Positions 58,747 to 64,000 of a stretch of 64,000 nucleotides of DNA are shown in pieces; the first letter of the stretch is position 1, and each line of letters starts with the position of its first letter. Both the position numbers and the translations under genes were made by a program. The notes beneath the pieces are model-generated. The model searched no databases and was not told the origin of the DNA. It worked only from the letters and a program-made list of their open reading frames with translations. The stretch is from Pseudomonas silvicola (GTDB lineage: Bacteria > Pseudomonadota > Gammaproteobacteria > Pseudomonadales > Pseudomonadaceae): assembly GCF_026651855.1 (NCBI RefSeq), contig NZ_CP093281.1, forward strand, positions 806,001-870,000, written 5' to 3'.

Positions 58747-59888
58747 ATTACATCTTACCGAGACCTTATAGATCGCAATGATGTTGATGGCAGCTAATAT
58801 GGCGGCGGCAAAAAAGGCCATCGATAAGTGACCTGGGAGGTATGTCATGAACGCCGCCATAAATTGTCCGCCAAATATGGCCATTGATAAACGTGCCAAT
58901 TGGCGCCCACGTTCCTGAGGTTGGCTGATTTCAACTGTCAGGTGATTCACCAAAGGCACTGACAGCCCAAACCCCATACCTAATAAGATGCCGCCTGGCA
59001 GGCACAACATGACATCGGGGGCCGCTGCAAATTCAAGGTGTGCCAACAGGTAGCAAATGAACGCCATGATCAGCGTGGAATAGTGGCCGAATTGGGCAGC
59101 GCAACATGCGGTCATCGTAGTGCTGCTGCCAGCACCGCCACCAGCGAGACAAATGAGAGAAAATAGCCAATATGTGCGGCATTCACACCATCAAAGCAAA
59201 ACGCCGTTCCGGCAGCATAATAACGGCGGTGAAAAACAGATCATGGAACAGAACGCCGCCAGCCATACCGGCCGCAACCGGCGATCGCTGTCCGTTACGC
59301 CCTCTTCTATTGTTTCCGCTCTCATCTGCTGCTGAGGGCGCGGGACACAAATGAGCACCAACACCAGCAGCAGCCAAGAGAACAGATACAGCCCATACGG
59401 ATAACGCCAACTTGCGGAGGCCAGAATCCCTCTCCCACAAAGAGAAACACTACGCCACCCAACTCGATTGCCATGCCTTGTCGCGCGATCATCTTTAATC
59501 GGGCTTCAGCCTGATAGAAACTGGCAATTAAGCTGGTCCCGGCAGACATCACCACCGCTGTTGCGCCCCCCAGTAGGATGCGGTCGATGATTTGTGACAC
59601 TGCGCCCGGCAACCAAACACCTGCCACGCCCAATCCGCCATAGCAGAAAAGCCCAATCAGTAGCATAGGATAGGCACCAAAACGGTCTATCGCTCGACCT
59701 GCTAATGGCCCCGCCAATATCACGCCCAACGCAGGCAGCGTCACCAACCAACTTTGGGGGCCAGATAAGCAACCCTTAATTGCGCGGCGATCACTCAATC
59801 CCGGCACAATGACGCATCCCACCATAATGGTCAGGCAACTGACAGCCAGGAGCGTGACTGCAATTTCCGCGGGTTTAATTGATGTCAT
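58744..59888 (-). pseudogene. MFS transporter (DHA1 type), frameshifted
   Basis: From 59888: MTSIKPAEIAVTLLAVSCLT then IMVGCVIVPGLSD, LPALGVILAGPLAGRAIDRF, GAYPMLLIGLFCYGGLGVAG (GRxxDRxG A-loop) and GGATAVVMSAGTSLIASFYQ. The second half appears as LLVLVLICVP, FAALMVNAAHIGYFLSFVS in broken frames, then CLPGGILLGMGFGLSVPLVN and FGGQFMAAFMTYLPGHLSMA. About 380 codons. Divergent from an IclR regulator at 60018, which probably controls it. Confidence 0.65.
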
Positions 59889-60017
59889 GATTTTCGTTTA
59901 TCCGAATAATGGAATGATTAACCATTTAACGGACATGAGTGTTACGACACCGGCGCATATTGTCAATGGCTACCGTGCTATAGTGGCGGCCATCTAAATT
60001 GATAAAGCGGAAGAGTG

Positions 60018-60761
60018 ATGGCTGCAGATACAGAGGCTAACGGTTCGCAGGTTATTGCACTGCCGCAACTATTGCGGGCGTTAGAAAATCGACCAGCAGG
60101 ATTAAGCATGTCCGAGCTGTCAAAACTGGACAGCGCTACCGCGCACCACTGTACATAGACTTGTCACGTCGTTGATTTCAGCAGTTGCTGCTACAGGGCA
60201 GTGAAGGCACTGCTGGGTCCGGCGCTAGCAAGACTTCGCCGCTTCGGCACATACCGATATTATCGCGCTCTCTCAACCGGCGATGGAGACGCTTGGACGT
60301 CGTACGCGAGAAACGGTCGATTTATGCGTCTGGCGCGGCAGCCATACGGTTCTGGTCAGCCAATATGCTTCCGATCAGGAGTTGCGCGTGGTCTCACCCA
60401 TCAGCACAGCCTTTCCCACGCACTGCGCTGCGCATGGTAAAGCGTTATTGTCTGAACAAACGGATGATGTCATCTCGGCATTACTTCCGCAGTTGAACGA
60501 TGTGCGTACCCTAAATACTTTGCGAGATCCTCAGCTTCTATTAAAAGCCATTCAGCAGGTTCGTGAGCAAGGCTATGCGGTAGATCGCGAAGAGCATGCG
60601 CGGGGTGTATGCGGTATCAGTGTCGCCCTGAATACCGGGTCGGGAGAACGTTATGCGCTGGCCATTGCAGTGCCATCATTACGCTTTGATGAGCAGTTTC
60701 CACAGCTTCTCGCGGCTTTATTGCAGGCAAACTGGAAATCGAGTCGCTGCTGGTCGGTTAG
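60018..60761 (+). pseudogene. IclR-family regulator, frameshifted
   Basis: The ATG at 60018 (GGAAGAG before it) reads MAADTEANGSQVIA, LLRALENRPAGLSMSELSKL (wHTH), a broken PRTTVHRLV-type recognition helix, LGPALARL, then an intact effector domain: PAMETLGRRTRETVDLCVWR, GSHTVLVSQYASDQELRVVS, FPTHCAAHGKALLSEQTDDV and VREQGYAVDREEHARGVCGI. It ends KLEIESLLVG. About 245 codons. Divergent from the MFS gene ending at 59888. Confidence 0.75.
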
Positions 60762-60770
60762 CAATACAAA

Positions 60771-60784
60771 GCCGCCCAGGCGGC
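60771..60784. terminator. hairpin after DUF1471 copy C
   Basis: GCCGCC, CA, GGCGGC. A short loop variant of the DUF1471 hairpin, between the IclR stop and the end of copy C, so it may end both convergent transcripts. Confidence 0.6.
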
Positions 60785-60811
60785 GCCTTAATATCGTGGT
60801 GGCGAGCTTAT

Positions 60812-61018
60812 TTATACAACTGGAGCCGTCATGTGCACGCGGTTGTTGGTGTTGGCTTCAGTAATTTTGTACTGAGCGCCCTGTTGTTGAGCAACGGCGG
60901 CGATTTTTGCTTCCGCACTGTCCAGAGTCGAAGCATCAACAGAGATACTTTGTGCGAAACTCGCGAATGAAACCAGGGTAAGAGCAGAAACTGCAACGAA
61001 AGTTTTGATAGATTTCAT
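60812..61018 (-). CDS. DUF1471 periplasmic peptide, copy C, intact and divergent
   Basis: Intact, 68 residues from the ATG at 61018 (GAGG eight bases upstream; an in-frame ATG two codons earlier is worse placed). The signal MKSIKTFVAVSALTLVSFAS differs from the other copies; the mature part QSISVDASTLDSAEAKIAAV with AQQQGAQYKITEANTNNRVH is the family reference sequence and ends MTAPVV. It lacks the shared palindrome, so it is probably regulated differently. Confidence 0.85.
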   Translation of the reverse strand: MKSIKTFVAVSALTLVSFASFAQSISVDASTLDSAEAKIAAVAQQQGAQYKITEANTNNRVHMTAPVV

Positions 61019-61236
61019 GGTCATTTCCTCAGAGTGATTTTCAGTTTTTAAGGCGTTTCGCCTCGATGTGAGAAATAATAGACCTGCTTCCCGTGGAGTA
61101 AAAGCTGAAGGATTTGCTGATTAAATTCAAAAAATTTGAATGTGATTCAATATGGCCTTTTCTTAAGCTGGTTTTGTTAAAACCCGAAATCTCTCATCGT
61201 CACAATCAAGTTAGTGTTCCAGGTCTCAGAAACAGA

Positions 61237-61251
61237 GCCGCCGGAGGCGGC
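61237..61251. terminator. hairpin after DUF1471 copy D
   Basis: GCCGCC, GGA, GGCGGC, the equivalent position of the hairpins after copies A, B and C. Confidence 0.6.
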
Positions 61252-61274
61252 CTTAACGCTGAAACAATCTGAAC

Positions 61275-61490
61275 TTATTTGTACAGTTCTGCAGTCATGT
61301 GCACACGGTTGTTGGTGTTCGCTTCGGTGATTTTATACTGTGCCCTGCTGCTGTGCTGGGAAGCGGCAACTTTCGCTTCGGCACCGTCAAGAGTTGATGA
61401 CTCAACAGAGATGCTCTGGGCAAAGCTGGCAGCAGACATCAGCGAAAGAGCGGCGGCAGCGGCGATGGTCAGTGTTTTGATGGTTTTCAT
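61275..61490 (-). CDS. DUF1471 periplasmic peptide, copy D, altered linker
   Basis: Open for 71 codons. The signal and KVAAS are as in copies A and B, but the linker reads SQHSSRAQYKITE instead of AQQQGAQYKITE: two compensating shifts in the same Gln-rich stretch keep the frame. It ends MTAELYK. The upstream palindrome is at 61578-61602. It is immediately downstream of melB. Confidence 0.75.
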   Translation of the reverse strand: MKTIKTLTIAAAAALSLMSAASFAQSISVESSTLDGAEAKVAASQHSSRAQYKITEANTNNRVHMTAELYK

Positions 61491-61577
61491 GGTCTTATTC
61501 CTTTGGGTTGTTTATGAAGGCTGTGTGCCTTAGATGGAAATAATAATAACCCAGGTTACCATTTCACTATTAACTAT

Positions 61578-61602
61578 TAGTGCGATCAGCATGATCACAC
61601 TA
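61578..61602. promoter_or_regulatory. imperfect palindrome upstream of DUF1471 copy D
   Basis: TAGTGCGATCAG (61578-61589) and ATGATCACACTA (61591-61602) correspond to the copy A palindrome with a few changes. It lies between the melB stop and copy D. Confidence 0.5.
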
Positions 61603-61622
61603 ATAGTGCTCAAGGTTATGGA

Positions 61623-63040
61623 TCAGATCGAACTCCGGATCTGCTGCGCAGGCAAGGAACCTTCTGCTTCAGGCGTGACCTCAGCTACATGTTGCGCACC
61701 ATACTTATTTTGTAACCACTGCTGCACCTGATCCAATAAATGCCCATCCAACGCGTAATAGCGCAGATAAACGCCCACTTGGGTGATGGCGAAAAAGAGT
61801 AATGGCGCGCCTACCATAATCGCCTGCATACCTAAGAGGGTTGATGCACTTTGCTGCACATTTGGCACATAGCCAATCAGGCTAAGCACCATACCGATAA
61901 ACAGCCCGGCAAAAGCAGCACCTGCTTTCACCACCATGGTTTGGACAGAATAGGCAATGCTTTCAATGCGGACACCCAGCGCGTAGTCACCGTAGTCCAC
62001 GGTGTCCGCCACCATAATCACCAGCATTACCCAGAAGAGTGCATTGCCAATATTCACCAATACACCAGACAGTGAGATAAGCACTGCCCCTTGCGGCGCC
62101 CAAACAGCAATCGCGAACAGCATAAAGCAAGGAGCACCGGCAGCACCGACGCGCTGAGCCACAATACCTGACGGGAGAAAATGCGAACTAAACGTGGGAA
62201 CAACACAATGGTGATGAGATTAGCCACACCGGCAAACGCCATATACCACGGGAAAAGATCCTCTCGTCCAAATACATATTTAAAGTAATACACGGCGAAT
62301 GCTGTAATGATGCTATAAGCCAGGTTCCACGCCAATGCCATGATTAACAATACAAATAATGGTCGGTTGCGGGTGATCATACTGAGCACGGTGCCGAGAC
62401 TGTGTTGTTCGCTTTTTGTTGTTGTTTGCGATGAGGAGTACCTCCTCATGCACATTCAGCAGCGTCACCAACGTAGAAAGGATGAAGAAACACGATGATG
62501 TAAGTGAAGTAGAGAAACCTCGCCTTGGTTGCCGCCACCTAGCCAGCGGATAGCGGGTAATCCAATCACCCCGTGAAATAGCATGCCTGCAACAACTGGC
62601 AAAATCGCGGCCAGGAATCAATGCTTCGCTCACGTTTATCCAGCGTAATGCAAGGTACCAGTGACCAGAATGGCACATCCATGATGGTGTAGGTAAATCC
62701 CCACAACAGATAGGTTATCCAGATCCACAATTTGGCCGGTACCCTGAAAATGATGAGCATGAAACACGGCAATCAACATCACTGAGTTCACTAACGTACC
62801 AAGCAAAATCCAGGGTTTAAATTTGCCCCAACGGGACCGGGTGCGTTCGACGATCCATCCCATAACAGGATCGGCTAACGCATCGAGAAATCGTGCCACC
62901 AGAAATAACGTGCGACCATGCCCATCGAAATACCGGCCACATCGGTGAAACATCAGATACATGTAGATGATGCCAATGGCGAAATCTTTGCCGAATGCAC
63001 CCAGGCCATAGCTGATTTTGGTCTTTAGCGACACACTCAT
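61623..63040 (-). pseudogene. melB: MelB melibiose:cation symporter (GPH family), frameshifted
   Basis: [20 protein letters not shown] then [11 protein letters not shown] starts at 63040, with [20 protein letters not shown] (Asp of the cation site and the [10 protein letters not shown] loop) and [20 protein letters not shown]. Later frames hold DKRERE, ALAWNLAYSIITAFAVYYFK and WVMLVIMVADTVDYGDYALG (VADTVDYG), then RIESIAYSVQTMVVKAGAAF. The C-terminus is VAEVTPEAEGSLPAQQIRSS. These match E. coli MelB block by block. About 470 codons. Five or more indels. Confidence 0.85.
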
Positions 63041-63130
63041 GATTGACTCTCCTCCTTGAACGGGTGGCAACCGACAGCCATGAAGCAGTTGCCTCCACGC
63101 ACAGGTAATTTAGCAGAAATTCTCTGAATA

Positions 63131-64000
63131 TCAGTGATATGAAGGCAACCAATCGCCATGTGCCGCAATCAGTTCGTCACACAGACGTATCGTATCGTCG
63201 ATGGAAAGCTCCGCAGTAGGTATGCGGATCGAGCAGAGCCGCATGATAAATGTGCTCTTTCTTACCGGTGACCGCCGCTTCAATGGTCAGGAGTTGCGTA
63301 TTGATATTGGTGCGATTCAGCGCCGCGCACCAATGGCGGAAGATCACCGACGTAGCAGGGAGTAATGCCTTGAGCATCCACCAGACAAGGCACTTCTACA
63401 CAGGCCTCGCGGGGTAAATTAGTGATTAAGCCGTTGTAAGTACGTTACCGCCAATCTTATAGGGTTTATCAAGCATCAATGCTTTCAATGATATAAGAGG
63501 CATATTCCAGGCTGCGGGTATGGGTGAGATTTTCATTGTGGGTTAATTGCTCACGTTGCATATGCCAGCGTTCAATCTGCTCAATGCAGCGACGCGGATA
63601 CTCATCGAGCGGAATATTAAACTGCTCAATTAATTCCGGATAATTTCGCTTGATCCAGTAAGGCATGTATTCCGCATTGTGCTCGGAGGACTCAGTGACG
63701 TAATAGCCGAATTTATGCATGATCTCTCATGTCGCACCCTATCATCATGTTGCTCTGTCAACGCCAATGAACGACGCCGAATCTCAGGATAGAAGGTCCT
63801 CACCATTGCGTCGAATATCTAATAACCATGCCATATGATTGATACCGGCAATATTGAACACCACATTGTCAGTTGGCATATCAACGCTCTTTAACAACGT
63901 TTCAGCGCAAACTTGTACGCTGTGGCATAAGCCCACCGTTTTGATGCTGGTATATCTGAGCATTGCGCCCGTCAATGATGCCATGGGATTGTATAATTGA
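63131..64000 (-). pseudogene. melA: MelA alpha-galactosidase (GH4), 3' part, frameshifted
   Basis: The 5' end is beyond the window. VGLCHSVQ (Mn-binding Cys), IAGINHMAWLLDIR (conserved NH), then in later frames MHKFGYYVTESSEHNAEYMP, IKRNYPELIEQFNIPLDEYP, CVEVPCLVDAQGITPCYVGD, NRTNINTQLLTIEAAVTGKK and LIAAHGDWLPSYH at the stop 63131. These are the GH4/MelA blocks with the Cys-His metal pair and NINT motif. The enzyme needs NAD and Mn(II) and hydrolyses melibiose in the cytoplasm. About 290 codons are visible. Confidence 0.85.

Larger units (their letters stand above)
57391..61602 (-). repeat. three near-identical DUF1471 cassettes (57391-57765, 58378-58746, 61232-61602)
   Basis: Each unit of about 370 bases holds, on the minus strand, a palindromic upstream site, a TAAT-rich leader, a DUF1471 gene and a GCCGCC/GGCGGC hairpin. 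The gene parts differ by only a few bases. A fourth, divergent gene (60812) shares the hairpin but not the palindrome. The copies are interrupted by a cupin gene, an MFS gene and an IclR gene, so this is a dispersed array, not a simple tandem. Confidence 0.75.

Overview
The window is Gram-negative chromosomal DNA from the Enterobacterales. Many loci are recognisable homologues of enteric genes (yajD, yaiL, ylaC, yddG, rcnR/rcnA, blc, macAB, ycgZ with an ariR-like gene, nanE, melAB). Several DUF1471 peptides and a large set of small regulator/transporter pairs fit Erwiniaceae or a neighbouring family (Pantoea/Erwinia-like), but the genus cannot be fixed by eye. I see no rRNA, tRNA, CRISPR array, prophage or insertion sequence.

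The dominant property is frame disruption. About four fifths of the loci are interrupted by one or more indels of one to a few bases, while the protein on both sides of each break stays highly conserved. Where the ancestral frame is clear the change is often one base in a very short run (a missing A in yajD, C in the MFS gene at 12.6 kb, G in yddG and rcnR; an extra T in ylaC). Insertions and deletions both occur, start codons are sometimes missing, and ycgZ carries two in-frame stops. This fits either an uncorrected long-read consensus or a genome in early mass pseudogenisation. Genes marked 'pseudogene' are broken as read, and their coordinates are the reconstructed span.

Layout. 0-8 kb: TetR fragment, DUF3313 lipoprotein, yajD, LysR with a sugar-efflux MFS, GNAT, DUF1304, yaiL, an RluA-type pseudouridine synthase, and a cold-shock-domain protein with a small partner. 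7.7-14 kb: a catabolic set (GntR, aldehyde dehydrogenase, DapA-family lyase), yddG and a YaaU-like MFS. 14-21 kb: a GlxA-type AraC regulator and MarR divergent from a UbiX/UbiD-type decarboxylase pair; then a second GlxA-type regulator divergent from an overlapping HD, ABM, ACT, ArsR operon. 21-31 kb: DUF924, ylaC, Tat-exported bicupin oxalate decarboxylase, a FAD monooxygenase behind a Fur box, two SDR/AraC pairs, a PAT-type GNAT/XRE-cupin pair and a HigBA-like toxin-antitoxin pair with an operator palindrome.

31-46 kb: ycgZ/ariR-like genes, chorismate mutase, LysE exporters, isochorismatase, the nickel/cobalt module rcnR-rcnA with its operator, LysR with a DHA2 MFS, a PEBP-family protein, a LacI-type sensor lacking its DNA-binding domain, NUDIX, DUF1428, Blc and an orphan outer-membrane protein. 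46-54 kb: ABC-F ATPase; an overlapping operon of cytochrome b561, TPR protein, ECF sigma and anti-sigma; macAB. 54-64 kb: RpiR regulator, CRP site, PTS EIICB and nanE (amino-sugar uptake); four DUF1471 genes, three in a near-identical repeated cassette with a shared palindrome; an IclR/MFS pair; and melB with the 3' part of melA (melibiose use), which runs off the right edge.

The recurring plan is one regulator transcribed away from one transporter or short pathway, with an inverted repeat between them.
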